64,000 nucleotides of DNA from Teredinibacter sp. KSP-S5-2 (GTDB lineage: Bacteria; Pseudomonadota; Gammaproteobacteria; Pseudomonadales; Cellvibrionaceae), in contig NZ_CP120416.1 of NCBI RefSeq assembly GCF_032773895.1, forward strand, positions 1,982,001-2,046,000, read 5' to 3'. The notes under the pieces are model-generated. The model made no database searches. It saw only the letters and a program-made list of their open reading frames with translations, and was not told where the DNA came from. Below are positions 44,540-52,738 of this stretch, piece after piece (positions within the stretch are counted from its first letter, which is position 1; every line of letters starts with the position of its first letter). Made by a program: the position numbers and the translations under genes.

Positions 44540-46549
44540 CTACTCTGATTTTAGCCAGATAATCTGTTTCGGGGCTAAGATCCTATTTATATCGTGTTGT
44601 TGATTTATGCAAACCCAATTTTTAGGAAGGTTGTTTTTTAAGAAGACGTTTTTTTCTATAGGTTGAGGTGTATGATTGTAGTTGGCTACTAATAGGAAGT
44701 TTTCGTTTTCGATTTTTTTTCGTAACACTAAGAGATTGTTTTCGGTATTTAGGGCTTTGGCATACGAGTTTATTATTGCTGGATATTTCTCACGGATAGC
44801 ATGGTATATGTTTTCTTCTTTATCTGGGTGATTGACGATAGTTCCTCCTAAAAAATAGAAGATAGGATCGTAGTGGCTACGTATGTATTGTAAGCCTTTT
44901 TGTTCTGGGGAGTAGAGTATTGCTGAATTTGTTATCATTGGTTTTGGATAGTTAGAATTTATAGCATTAGATATTTTTCCGCTATCTTGTTGTTTAATCC
45001 CCAAAATTATGTCTCCAAGAGATCTTAAATCTATCACATTTCCGGCTGTTCTAGGAAACGTTAAGATGTTTGTCGCATTGTCCACTACAAAATACACTTC
45101 TGAGTACGATTTTGTATGGGCGTTTATAAGTTCTTTTAGTTTTGCTCTTCGGCTTATACATTGAAATTCGCTGGCCGGGTCATACTTTCTAAAATATGTT
45201 CGCCTTAAATCAAATATCGTGTTATCGAGATTTTCGGAACTATGTATCCAATTGATTAATGTTTGATGTGTTCTTTGATCCTGAAAGTCAACGTAATATA
45301 CACCATGTTCGCATACTTTAAACCCAAAGGAGTCTTGCTTGATTTGCAAGTTCGTTTTGTTCTTCAGGAATGGGTGTCTTCGGATCCATTTTTTTGCTTC
45401 CGAAATGCTTTCAAAACAAAGAGCAAGTTCGGGATTTTCGTTGTATATTATGCTGTTTAAGCAGGGATGGTAGGCTGATATGGAATTTTTCCATTCAGTT
45501 TTGAATGTACTGTGATTGTTATTTCTTTTTTCTTTAAAAGATATTGTTTTTGTCTTTATATCCTTTCTCTGAAACGGTAGTGTGATTTTGGTGGCGAGAT
45601 CGTACTGTATAAGTTCTTGAATTTGAGGTTGGCTAAGAAGTATTCTTTTGTAAAAGAGTTCTTCTAAAGCTATATTTGGGTCAGAGCACTTTAAGCAGTC
45701 TCTAGCTTCTAGATGAAGGCTGTCAATAAACTTTCCTGCTCTTGGATACCCTCTCCAAATGTCGCTGAAATTTCCTAGTCGACGGTATTTTGTTTTAAAT
45801 TCATCTATGGATGTGCATGGGAAATGCAGTATTAAAGGGGATTTTTCGTCCATAAAGTTTATATTACTTTTTGTTGGACGAAAAGAATGGACATCGTCGA
45901 TATGAATATTTTTATTTATTAATGAAGCGCATTTTCCATTTTGATAGTAGTTAAAGTATAGCGGTCTTAACCAGCTGCAGCTGTCGATAAATGATTTCTG
46001 TTCTTTGGAGTAATGCCATCTTGCTTTGCAAAAATAGTTTTTTTTGAAGTAAGGGGTGGATAAATAAATATTGGTGTTTTCGGCTGTAATCGGTATTGCC
46101 TCATAATTTTTGAAGATGGCGCTGACTTTTCCTGACGCTTCTAAATTTTTAAAAAATGTTTGAATGTTGTGATTGTTGAGATAAAAAAGTTCGTCTATAT
46201 CAATATGAATAAGCCAATCTATCCCCTCGTTCAGCGCAAGTGATTGAGCTAGGTATAAGTTAAGTTCTTGTCGAACCATAACTTCAGATGAGTGTAATCT
46301 TTCTCTGTCTTTTTGATGATAAATTGGAGTAAGCGCCCAATTTTCCTTGGTGAATTTATTCACATGAATTGGGGTGACGTTGTTGTAGCTGATTGCTATT
46401 TGGTAGGTTTCAGAGCACTCGTCATCTATAAATAAAAAAATATGAGAAACTCCAATTGACAGATGGTATTGAATGAAAAAATCAATATTCCATCTTGCAT
46501 CAGCAATTGTGGATACAACTCCAATTTTAGTTCTTGTTGGTTCGGACAT
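44540..46549 (-). CDS. GT92/GT2-like glycosyltransferase with a large C-terminal extension
   Basis: A 669-residue protein. The first 300 residues are a glycosyltransferase of the GT92/Glyco_tranf_2_4 type: IGVVSTIADARWNIDFFIQYHLSIGVSHIFLF, then IDWLIHIDIDELFYL with the DxDE site. The remaining 370 residues match nothing I know. The last 60 (LLVANYNHTPQPIEKNVF, LPKNWVCINQ, LAPKQIIWLKS) are reminiscent of the C-terminal beta-sandwich of GH13-type proteins, which is only a weak impression. It lies about 80 nt downstream of the flagellar operon on the same strand and may be transcribed with it, which would link glycan and flagellum. Confidence 0.7.
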   Translation of the reverse strand: MSEPTRTKIGVVSTIADARWNIDFFIQYHLSIGVSHIFLFIDDECSETYQIAISYNNVTPIHVNKFTKENWALTPIYHQKDRERLHSSEVMVRQELNLYLAQSLALNEGIDWLIHIDIDELFYLNNHNIQTFFKNLEASGKVSAIFKNYEAIPITAENTNIYLSTPYFKKNYFCKARWHYSKEQKSFIDSCSWLRPLYFNYYQNGKCASLINKNIHIDDVHSFRPTKSNINFMDEKSPLILHFPCTSIDEFKTKYRRLGNFSDIWRGYPRAGKFIDSLHLEARDCLKCSDPNIALEELFYKRILLSQPQIQELIQYDLATKITLPFQRKDIKTKTISFKEKRNNNHSTFKTEWKNSISAYHPCLNSIIYNENPELALCFESISEAKKWIRRHPFLKNKTNLQIKQDSFGFKVCEHGVYYVDFQDQRTHQTLINWIHSSENLDNTIFDLRRTYFRKYDPASEFQCISRRAKLKELINAHTKSYSEVYFVVDNATNILTFPRTAGNVIDLRSLGDIILGIKQQDSGKISNAINSNYPKPMITNSAILYSPEQKGLQYIRSHYDPIFYFLGGTIVNHPDKEENIYHAIREKYPAIINSYAKALNTENNLLVLRKKIENENFLLVANYNHTPQPIEKNVFLKNNLPKNWVCINQQHDINRILAPKQIIWLKSE

Positions 46550-46568
46550 AATCTAGATCGCTTTTTAG

Positions 46569-46603
46569 CAGGATCATGTTTAGTAATGACAAGCATGATC
46601 CTG
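46569..46603 (-). other. 10-bp inverted repeat at the end of the flagellar operon
   Basis: CAGGATCATG (46569-46578) and CATGATCCTG (46594-46603) form a perfect stem with a 15-nt loop, between the TPR gene and the GT92-like gene. On the minus strand the stem is followed by CTAAAAAGCG, not a U-run, so it is a poor terminator. It could protect mRNA ends or bind a protein. Confidence 0.5.
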
Positions 46604-46629
46604 TAAAATTCAAATATAATAATTTCTGA

Positions 46630-47124
46630 CTATTGCAGTACGGTCTTACTAAGTAGTTGATCCGCCAAAGCAATAAAGTTGTCGCCATCTTCTGCGGTTT
46701 CTAGAATATGGTTAAGTAGGTCTACAGACTCCTGAACTCTATTTAGATTGATGAGCGTTTCTGCTTTGTGATAAAGGGCCGGAGCGTAGTTGGGATGTTC
46801 ATTTAGCAGATCACTCCATATCTCTATAGCGATATCCGTATTACCCAGATCTCTTTCAACCAGTCCAAGTTGAAATAATTCATTTATCTTTGCGTTAGGG
46901 TCTTTTACTTTAGTTAAGTAGAATTCAAATGCGCCTTTTGCTTTTTCAAATAATCCAATAGTAGCGTATATTCTACCAATCAAAGCATATGTTTGAAGCG
47001 GTGTGGCGGCACGGGCAACAAGATTTTTAAGTTTAAGAAGTGCATCTTCAGGGCGGTCATTTCTAAAGTCAAAATCGGCTAGTGCAAGTAGTTCATCACT
47101 ATCAAAAGCTGAGTAGTTGTTCAT
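46630..47124 (-). CDS. TPR-repeat protein, last gene of the flagellar operon
   Basis: A 164-residue soluble protein with about three tetratricopeptide-like helix pairs (DELLALADFDFRNDRPEDALLKL, LIGRIYATIGLFEKAKGAFEFYL, ALYHKAETLINLNRVQESVDLL). It starts 28 nt after fliA. Role unknown; the position suggests a chaperone, assembly factor or regulator for the flagellar system. Confidence 0.75.
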   Translation of the reverse strand: MNNYSAFDSDELLALADFDFRNDRPEDALLKLKNLVARAATPLQTYALIGRIYATIGLFEKAKGAFEFYLTKVKDPNAKINELFQLGLVERDLGNTDIAIEIWSDLLNEHPNYAPALYHKAETLINLNRVQESVDLLNHILETAEDGDNFIALADQLLSKTVLQ

Positions 47125-47151
47125 AATACTTATCCTATAATATGTTTTTGT

Positions 47152-47859
47152 TTATTTCTTGAGTTCAAGTAGTCTTCGAATGCTCTTTAGTGCTTCTTTG
47201 TGAATTTGAGATATGCGTGCGTTACTTAAATTAAGTAGCTCAGCAATATCTTTAAAGCTTAACTGTTGGTAGTAGTAGCTCTTTATTATAAAACGTATTT
47301 TTTCGGGAAGAGATTCCACTATTTCAAATAACTTTCTATTTGTCTCTGCTGCAATATAGTAATTGCAAAGTGAGTTTTGTGAATCTGAGCTACTCTCAAT
47401 CAGCATACCCAATGCTATGTCAACGGTAAGGTCAGCTATAATCGTCAGAGGGTCATCTTCTTTTTTTTCGTAGTAATTTACCAAATCATCATTTTTTTCC
47501 TTTCTCTTGCTGAATGCTCTCTCTTTTTTTGTTAAGTCGCGAATCGCATTTAGAATGGATCCTTTCATTCTGGGGTAAGCGTATCCCTTAAAAGGTATGT
47601 TCATGCTTGAGTCATATTTGTCGATAGATTCAAGTAGAGATACAGAGCATATACCCAAAAAATCCTCCCAATCTAGAAGATAATGTTGGTAGTTTTTATA
47701 GATACTGCCCGCAATTTGTCTACACCAGGGGAAGTAAAGCTCAAAAATCCTATTTCGATTTTTGACTGAAATTTTTCCTCCAGTTATAGACCAGATCTCA
47801 TCCAATGGGTCTATGTTGTGATGAATATCCTTTTGAAACACGTGTTGCATGTCATCCAC
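47152..47859 (-). CDS. fliA: flagellar sigma factor sigma-28 (FliA/WhiG type)
   Basis: A 235-residue sigma factor, close to the 239 residues of E. coli FliA. Regions 2 (YKNYQHYLLDWEDFLGICSVSLLESIDKYD with FKGYAYPRMKGSILNAIRDL), 3 and 4 (LPEKIRFIIKSYYYQQLSFKDIAELLNLSNARISQIHKEAL) are complete. It overlaps fliP by 8 nt at the end of the structural operon, which suits a late-gene sigma factor for flagellin-type genes encoded elsewhere. FlgM is not in the window. Paralogy with another FliA in the genome is possible. Confidence 0.92.
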   Translation of the reverse strand: MDDMQHVFQKDIHHNIDPLDEIWSITGGKISVKNRNRIFELYFPWCRQIAGSIYKNYQHYLLDWEDFLGICSVSLLESIDKYDSSMNIPFKGYAYPRMKGSILNAIRDLTKKERAFSKRKEKNDDLVNYYEKKEDDPLTIIADLTVDIALGMLIESSSDSQNSLCNYYIAAETNRKLFEIVESLPEKIRFIIKSYYYQQLSFKDIAELLNLSNARISQIHKEALKSIRRLLELKK

Positions 47860-48532
47860 TCACACTGTGGATGAGCGTTTCTGCAATAAGGCTCCAGCCA
47901 TCAACAACAACAAATAGCATGATTTTAAGTGGTAATGATATTGTGATTGGTGGGACCATAATCATACCGAGTGACATGAGAAGCGCTGATATAACGAAGT
48001 CAATTAAAAGAAAAGGGAGATATATAATAAAGCCTATCTTAAAGGCAGTCCTTAACTCACTTAGAAGGAATGCGGGAATTAATTGTACAGCGGGAACATC
48101 CGTTGCTATGCTCGGCAGTTTTTTTTCAGAAAGCTTGTAAATTAGTTGAATATCAGATTCATTGGTTTGTTTTATCATAAAGTTTTGGAATGGCTTCCAG
48201 GATTTCTCAATTGCTATATCGAAACTTATTTCTTCCTTTAGATATGGGGATATACCTGAGTCAAAACTTTTTAAAAAAATGGGTTCCATGGTGAATATGG
48301 TCAAAAACATTGCCAGAGTAAGTAGTACCATGTTCGGTGGGGTTTGTTGTAGGCCGAGAGCACTTCTAAGAAAAGAAAATACTATAATATTTCTCGTAAA
48401 GGTTGTTGCCGCTATTAAAAAAAATGGAATGAACGATAAACTTGTTATAAGTAAAAAGGTTTCTATTTCAGGGGTTAATCTTCCTTCAGATAGTGTTTGA
48501 AATACCTGATTCCATGTTAAAACTTGATTCAT
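47852..48532 (-). CDS. fliP: flagellar export gate protein FliP
   Basis: A 226-residue core export protein with membrane helices FLLITSLSFIPFFLIAATTF, VLLTLAMFLTIFTM, FIIYLPFLLIDFVISALLMSLGMIM and a last one near the C terminus. The conserved TRNIIVFSFLRSALGLQQTPPN and ISLPLKIMLFVVVDGW motifs are present. It lacks the cleavable signal peptide of enterobacterial FliP and is slightly shorter. FliQ and FliR do not follow; flhB is instead at the other end of the operon, so fliQ and fliR may lie beyond the right edge. Confidence 0.93.
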   Translation of the reverse strand: MNQVLTWNQVFQTLSEGRLTPEIETFLLITSLSFIPFFLIAATTFTRNIIVFSFLRSALGLQQTPPNMVLLTLAMFLTIFTMEPIFLKSFDSGISPYLKEEISFDIAIEKSWKPFQNFMIKQTNESDIQLIYKLSEKKLPSIATDVPAVQLIPAFLLSELRTAFKIGFIIYLPFLLIDFVISALLMSLGMIMVPPITISLPLKIMLFVVVDGWSLIAETLIHSVSG

Positions 48533-48879
48533 TCTTTTTTCTCTTCAATAGTATCCGTTTTGCGCGAAAAATCTATTTTTGTGGACGTGGTGTTTATTTT
48601 TGATTCTGTTATTAAAAAATATTCTTCTTTAAATCTAATTATGTATGATTTGGTGCTGTTGGATAGATGTTTCGTGCAAATAATTTCTATTTTTTCGGAT
48701 TTCTCTTCTTCTGGTTGATAGTGTTCTGAGAATGTTGATTGTATTTTTTTTCTAAAAAGAAATACAATCGTTGCTAGAATAATAAAAATTAACAAAAAAA
48801 TAAGAACTGACTCTAACGGATCACTTTCATAAGGTGTGTTAGATTTAAATTTGGGTTGTTCTAGGGATGTGCTATTCAT
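48529..48879 (-). CDS. fliO: FliO-type export assembly protein
   Basis: A 116-residue protein with one membrane helix (VLIFLLIFIILATIVFLF) and a cytoplasmic beta-rich tail (IEIICTKHLSNSTKSYIIRFKEEYFLITES), the normal FliO layout and length. It overlaps fliP by 4 nt and follows fliN by about 20 nt, in the standard N-O-P order. Confidence 0.85.
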   Translation of the reverse strand: MNSTSLEQPKFKSNTPYESDPLESVLIFLLIFIILATIVFLFRKKIQSTFSEHYQPEEEKSEKIEIICTKHLSNSTKSYIIRFKEEYFLITESKINTTSTKIDFSRKTDTIEEKKE

Positions 48880-48898
48880 TTTTTGTTAAACGTCAAAA

Positions 48899-49207
48899 TT
48901 AGTCAATAATCTGTACTATTTCAATACCGAAATTATCTCCAACAGCGACAAGATTTCCTTTTGCAATAGTTTTTCCGTTGAGTTCCAGTAATATTGGCGA
49001 ATCAAGCGACTCATTTAGTTTTATTGTTTCCCCTTCTGTCAGGGAAAAAAGTTCGCTAATGCTTAGGTCTGCACTGCCCAGGTTTACCGAGAGATTGACA
49101 TTTACATGTCCAACTAATTCGATGTTGTCGGAAATTAACTTTTTGTTTGATGGTGTATATTTTTCTTCCGGATATGGGAACTCAATCTTTTCAATTTTAT
49201 CTGTCAT
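48899..49207 (-). CDS. fliN: C-ring protein FliN
   Basis: A 102-residue protein made mostly of one SPOA domain (NIELVGHVNVNLSVNLGSADL, LTEGETIKLNESLDSPILLELNGKTIAKG, DNFGIEIVQII). It is shorter than the 137 residues of E. coli FliN, with a trimmed N-terminal tail that still has the acidic/aromatic FPYPEE stretch. It overlaps fliM by 11 nt. In export it docks FliH and the ATPase. Confidence 0.9.
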   Translation of the reverse strand: MTDKIEKIEFPYPEEKYTPSNKKLISDNIELVGHVNVNLSVNLGSADLSISELFSLTEGETIKLNESLDSPILLELNGKTIAKGNLVAVGDNFGIEIVQIID

Positions 49208-49964
49208 TTTTTGTTACCTTGATTGCTCTGTTTTCTTCTAGCCTAATCGGTCGGCATTTGGAAATATGATTTTTATCTATATAAATGTCGAATAGTGAGG
49301 AAATGTTAACTTTTGAAGTTAGAATGTCACCTGGTGTTAGTTCGTTAATTTCATTTATTGAATACTGTCCTAGTGATAAACGAATATTGATAGGTATTTT
49401 TTTGTCTACTAAAGATATTTTTTCATTTGATAAGGTTTTTTTGCTCGTTGTTGAGTGAGAAATGTTTTCCTTTAGTTTTGCCAGGTTAATGATTATTGCG
49501 AAGCTTTCTGTTTTATAATTAAAAAGAATGCCTAGGAAATTTGACTTGGCCGGGTAAAGGGATTTTGTCTCAAAAGAATCATTGTCTCCGTTTTCCTTTC
49601 CCTCCGATGTCGAGCTAAAAAGCTCCCCCTGAATTCTTGAGAAAAGCTCTTTTGTTGCATTTTCCTTCAATTTTTGAGCTATATCATCCTTCGGAATATG
49701 ACTGGCGTGCTTACCATATATGATGTTTTCCCAGTCTGTACCCTGTTCAAAAAGGTACATAGCGGGATGCGGATTGCCAAAAGCTATATGCGAACCTTCA
49801 ACGGTATCTAGGGAGATAGGTGATAACTTTAGTTCTTCGGGATTGAAACACCAATCTTCTATCCAATGTGTAATGATGTGGGTCAAACGCCCATAAATAT
49901 TTTTGATATCCGTTTCTTTAGGATAAATTATTTTTGTTGGAAGATGCTTCATTTGACTAACCAC
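49197..49964 (-). CDS. fliM: reduced FliM/SctQ-like C-ring protein
   Basis: A 255-residue protein at the fliM position (E. coli 334). The C-terminal SPOA domain is clear at about residues 186-252 (KKIPINIRLSLGQYSINEINELTPGDIL). The N terminus lacks the LSQxEIDALL-type CheY-binding motif, and the middle part does not show the GGxG-type CheC-like torque-ring signature; instead it reads ITHWIEDWCFNPEELKLSPISL and an Asn/Ser/Glu-rich linker near 118-140. It looks closer to injectisome SctQ proteins. It starts with GTG overlapping flgE by 8 nt; ATG five codons in is an alternative. Confidence 0.75.
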   Translation of the reverse strand: MVSQMKHLPTKIIYPKETDIKNIYGRLTHIITHWIEDWCFNPEELKLSPISLDTVEGSHIAFGNPHPAMYLFEQGTDWENIIYGKHASHIPKDDIAQKLKENATKELFSRIQGELFSSTSEGKENGDNDSFETKSLYPAKSNFLGILFNYKTESFAIIINLAKLKENISHSTTSKKTLSNEKISLVDKKIPINIRLSLGQYSINEINELTPGDILTSKVNISSLFDIYIDKNHISKCRPIRLEENRAIKVTKNDR

Positions 49965-51120
49965 GAGTTCCGTTATAAAGCTGTTCTATGAGTTCATTTG
50001 CTACGCTCATTACCTGAGAGCTAGCTTGATAACCGCGTTGTATTATTAGAATATCTGCGAATTCTTGGGTTAGATCTACATTAGAGAGTTCAATACTTTC
50101 GCCTTTTATTTTCCCCATCCCTTCTTCTGCCGGACGGCGAATTGTTGGTGTCTGGTCATCTTTTGCTGTAAACATCGCTCCTGTTGATCGTTCAAGGTTC
50201 TGTTCATTACTAAAGGAAGCAACTGCGATTTGACTCCCGTCATGGGTGTCTCCATTAGAATATTGAAGGATCATTACTCCTTTTTCATTAAATTTCACGC
50301 CGGTTAGGCCAAGAGGGGCGTTACCGTCGACAGTTCCGGTTACGAGGTTCGAAGCGCCACTTAAACTCTGTCGGGCTCCTGTAACTGTGTTAGGCTCCCC
50401 GAAGTTAAAATTTATCGTTTGCTCGGAACCTGATAGGGAGGTAGTAATTGATATTTGATTGAAGTTTTCTAAAAGTGATCCATCTGAGTTAAAACGAATT
50501 TCGCCGTCGCCTAAGATATCCCCTAAATTATTGGTAACTTCAACTGTCCACAGATTAATCGAATCGGTAGGATTTCTAAGTGTTAGAGTAAGATCATGAG
50601 AGATTCCACTAGCATCATAGATGGGGATGGGGGTTATTTGATGCGAGTCGTCGGTTGAAGCTAGGGCTCCCTTTAAATCGATATTTGTTGTGGCTACTGG
50701 AGGTAGAATTCTTTGTTCTGAAATGTCGATCCTTTCCAGATTGCTGTCCTCGTTTAATCCCATTACAAAAAAGTCACCAGTGGAGTCAACCAGCATGTTT
50801 TCTTCATTAAAGATAAATTGACCGGCTCTAGTATAAAAATAGTCTCCAGATTCATTTTGTAAAACAAATAATCCTTCTCCTACTATAGCAATATCGGTTT
50901 CATTTCCTGTTTGCTTTATGTCTCCGGAAGATGTTCTTGTGGCGGTGTCTCCAACGGTTGCACCGAAACCGGAACCATTTTCGCCTACCACATCCCTCAT
51001 AAAAGTACTCGTCCCCCTGTAGCCTGGGGTATTCATATTTGCGACGTTATTACTGACAGTATCTAAGCTTTTTGAAAAACCTAGCATTCCACTTAATCCA
51101 GTAAAGAATGATTGAAGCAT
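49957..51120 (-). CDS. flgE: flagellar hook protein FlgE
   Basis: A 387-residue axial protein of normal length. The N-terminal SFFTGLSGMLGFSKSLDTVSNNVANMNTPGYRG and C-terminal ESIELSNVDLTQEFADILIIQRGYQASSQV are the conserved helical D0/D1 parts, with hook domain sequence between. It overlaps fliM and follows flgD by about 20 nt. It builds the extracellular hook. Confidence 0.95.
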   Translation of the reverse strand: MLQSFFTGLSGMLGFSKSLDTVSNNVANMNTPGYRGTSTFMRDVVGENGSGFGATVGDTATRTSSGDIKQTGNETDIAIVGEGLFVLQNESGDYFYTRAGQFIFNEENMLVDSTGDFFVMGLNEDSNLERIDISEQRILPPVATTNIDLKGALASTDDSHQITPIPIYDASGISHDLTLTLRNPTDSINLWTVEVTNNLGDILGDGEIRFNSDGSLLENFNQISITTSLSGSEQTINFNFGEPNTVTGARQSLSGASNLVTGTVDGNAPLGLTGVKFNEKGVMILQYSNGDTHDGSQIAVASFSNEQNLERSTGAMFTAKDDQTPTIRRPAEEGMGKIKGESIELSNVDLTQEFADILIIQRGYQASSQVMSVANELIEQLYNGTRG

Positions 51121-51140
51121 TTTTCTATCCTCTACATATA

Positions 51141-51560
51141 TTAATTATTTTGAATAAGGCTAACTTGTGAAAGTCTTATGTCGGGAATTATATTCCCATT
51201 CGTTTGAGCTATTGTTAATCTTGGTCCGTCCTGAGTAAATCTTATAGCTGTTACTGTGCCAAAAAGTACGCTATCCGAAGTTCTTACTTCAACTCTCTTA
51301 TTTAGAAGAGAAACAGATTGTTGGGTGGATGTTATATATATTAAGTTTTCTATCGATTCGGTAGTTTTTCTGTTTTGATCGACTGCTGCGAATTGAGCTA
51401 TTTGCGCTAAAAACTCCTTGTTGTCTACAGGTTCGAGAGGGTCCTGATAATTAAGTTCTGTTAGAAATAATTTTATAAAGTCTTCCTGGCTCATTGAGTT
51501 GGTGCTGGTTGAATTGTCGGAGGCTGAGGATAGAATACCTCCTATAGCATCTACTGGCAT
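51141..51560 (-). CDS. flgD: short hook-cap protein FlgD
   Basis: A 139-residue protein (E. coli 231) with the conserved N-terminal SQEDFIKLFLTELNYQDPLEPVDNKEFLAQIAQFAAVDQ motif and a small beta part after SLLNKRVEVRTSDSVLFGTV. The Ig-like/Tudor insertion of longer FlgDs is absent. It caps the growing hook. Confidence 0.9.
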   Translation of the reverse strand: MPVDAIGGILSSASDNSTSTNSMSQEDFIKLFLTELNYQDPLEPVDNKEFLAQIAQFAAVDQNRKTTESIENLIYITSTQQSVSLLNKRVEVRTSDSVLFGTVTAIRFTQDGPRLTIAQTNGNIIPDIRLSQVSLIQNN

Positions 51561-51564
51561 AACA

Positions 51565-52275
51565 TCAACTCCTATATTCTTTTCCGTTTATGATTAATTG
51601 GTAATTTTTAATATTGTTCTTTATGAAGTGTTGATGAATATCATCTGCAATAGCTAGTATGTCATTGACGTTAGACACGTAGTCCCGAATGACCAAGCTT
51701 GCTTTATCGTAGCTTTTCTGTAGCGTTATTTTTCTTTTTAGTTTTTCAGGTAAGCTTGAGATAACGTTATGTAATTTTATTATATTGTTTTCGGGTTTGG
51801 TTTTGGTGATCGATTTTATATCATTTGAGTTTCCGTGAATATATATTTTGTTGGTATTGATTTTCTGCGTGTGCTCGGCGTTTTTTATCTGTGTTATTCT
51901 TGATTTATTTAATGTCTCTATGTTTTTATGTGGTGCAGTGCGGTTTTCTTCTTTTTTATAGATTGTGAGTATATTTGTTTTGTATGTTTGTTTATTTAGT
52001 GCAATTGAGCTCATGTAGATGTTTGTTTGAATATTGTTGCTTGTATCTATTTTGGTCGAGTCGTTTAATGGATTGTTAAATTTGTTTCTTTCCATGTTTT
52101 CGTTGTCGGAGTTGCTTTGTATTTCATTGTTTGATTTTTTTTTGGGTATTCCATTTGTTAATGTATCCAAAAAGTCAGAACTTGATTCTGGCTCGTATTG
52201 ATGTTTCCCCTTTACGATCTTTGAATTGTCGGGCTGAGTATAAATCGATGGGCTATTGGGTATGTTTTCTATCAA
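51565..52275 (-). CDS. FliK-position hook-length protein, low complexity
   Basis: A 236-residue Asn/Lys/Ser-rich protein with long disordered stretches and a small ordered C-terminal part (YDKASLVIRDYVSNVNDILAIADDIHQHF, YQLIINGKEY). Its place between fliJ and flgD, and the disordered-plus-folded layout, match FliK. Sequence similarity is too weak to be sure. It overlaps fliJ by 4 nt. Confidence 0.5.
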   Translation of the reverse strand: MIENIPNSPSIYTQPDNSKIVKGKHQYEPESSSDFLDTLTNGIPKKKSNNEIQSNSDNENMERNKFNNPLNDSTKIDTSNNIQTNIYMSSIALNKQTYKTNILTIYKKEENRTAPHKNIETLNKSRITQIKNAEHTQKINTNKIYIHGNSNDIKSITKTKPENNIIKLHNVISSLPEKLKRKITLQKSYDKASLVIRDYVSNVNDILAIADDIHQHFIKNNIKNYQLIINGKEYRS

Positions 52276-52724
52276 AGGAATTTCTCCAATATTGGTTTTC
52301 TTTCCTGGATTCTGTCGTGTAATTCCTTCTTGTCTCTTTCTTTTTCATGCTCGAATGACAATTTGTTCAAATGTTTGTCGTACAATTTTTGTTTAATGTG
52401 AAGCTGCGTTAGTTCGGCTAGCTTTTTAGACTTTAACATTGATATATTGTTAATATGGGATTGTGTGTGCGCAATTTTTTGTTCCGCTATATTAATATCA
52501 TTAGTCATGGCGCATAATAATATTGGGTCTATGATTTGCTGGTTTTTTAAAGCTCTATTTTGTTTTGCTACAACGTCTCTTAATTCGTTCGTGCTTTCTT
52601 TCAGTTGTTCTTTTTGTTCAATAAGCTCTCTTTCAAATTTTGAGTGCTCATATGCCGTTTGGTTTTTTTTAATACCATTTGCTCTTATTAGACTTTTACT
52701 TGTTCTGATTCGTCGATTATCCAT
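52272..52724 (-). CDS. fliJ: FliJ-like export chaperone
   Basis: A 150-residue highly charged coiled coil (ERELIEQKEQLKESTNELRD, MLKSKKLAELTQLHIKQKL), length like E. coli FliJ (147), directly after fliI. It is the ATPase stalk protein. The assignment rests on position, length and coiled coil. Confidence 0.75.
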   Translation of the reverse strand: MDNRRIRTSKSLIRANGIKKNQTAYEHSKFERELIEQKEQLKESTNELRDVVAKQNRALKNQQIIDPILLCAMTNDINIAEQKIAHTQSHINNISMLKSKKLAELTQLHIKQKLYDKHLNKLSFEHEKERDKKELHDRIQERKPILEKFL

Positions 52725-52738
52725 GTGACTATTTTCTC

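Noticed and set aside
46569-46603. Inverted repeat as intrinsic terminator of the flagellar operon
   Set aside because: The stem is good but the minus-strand sequence after it is A-rich, not U-rich; kept only as an inverted repeat.
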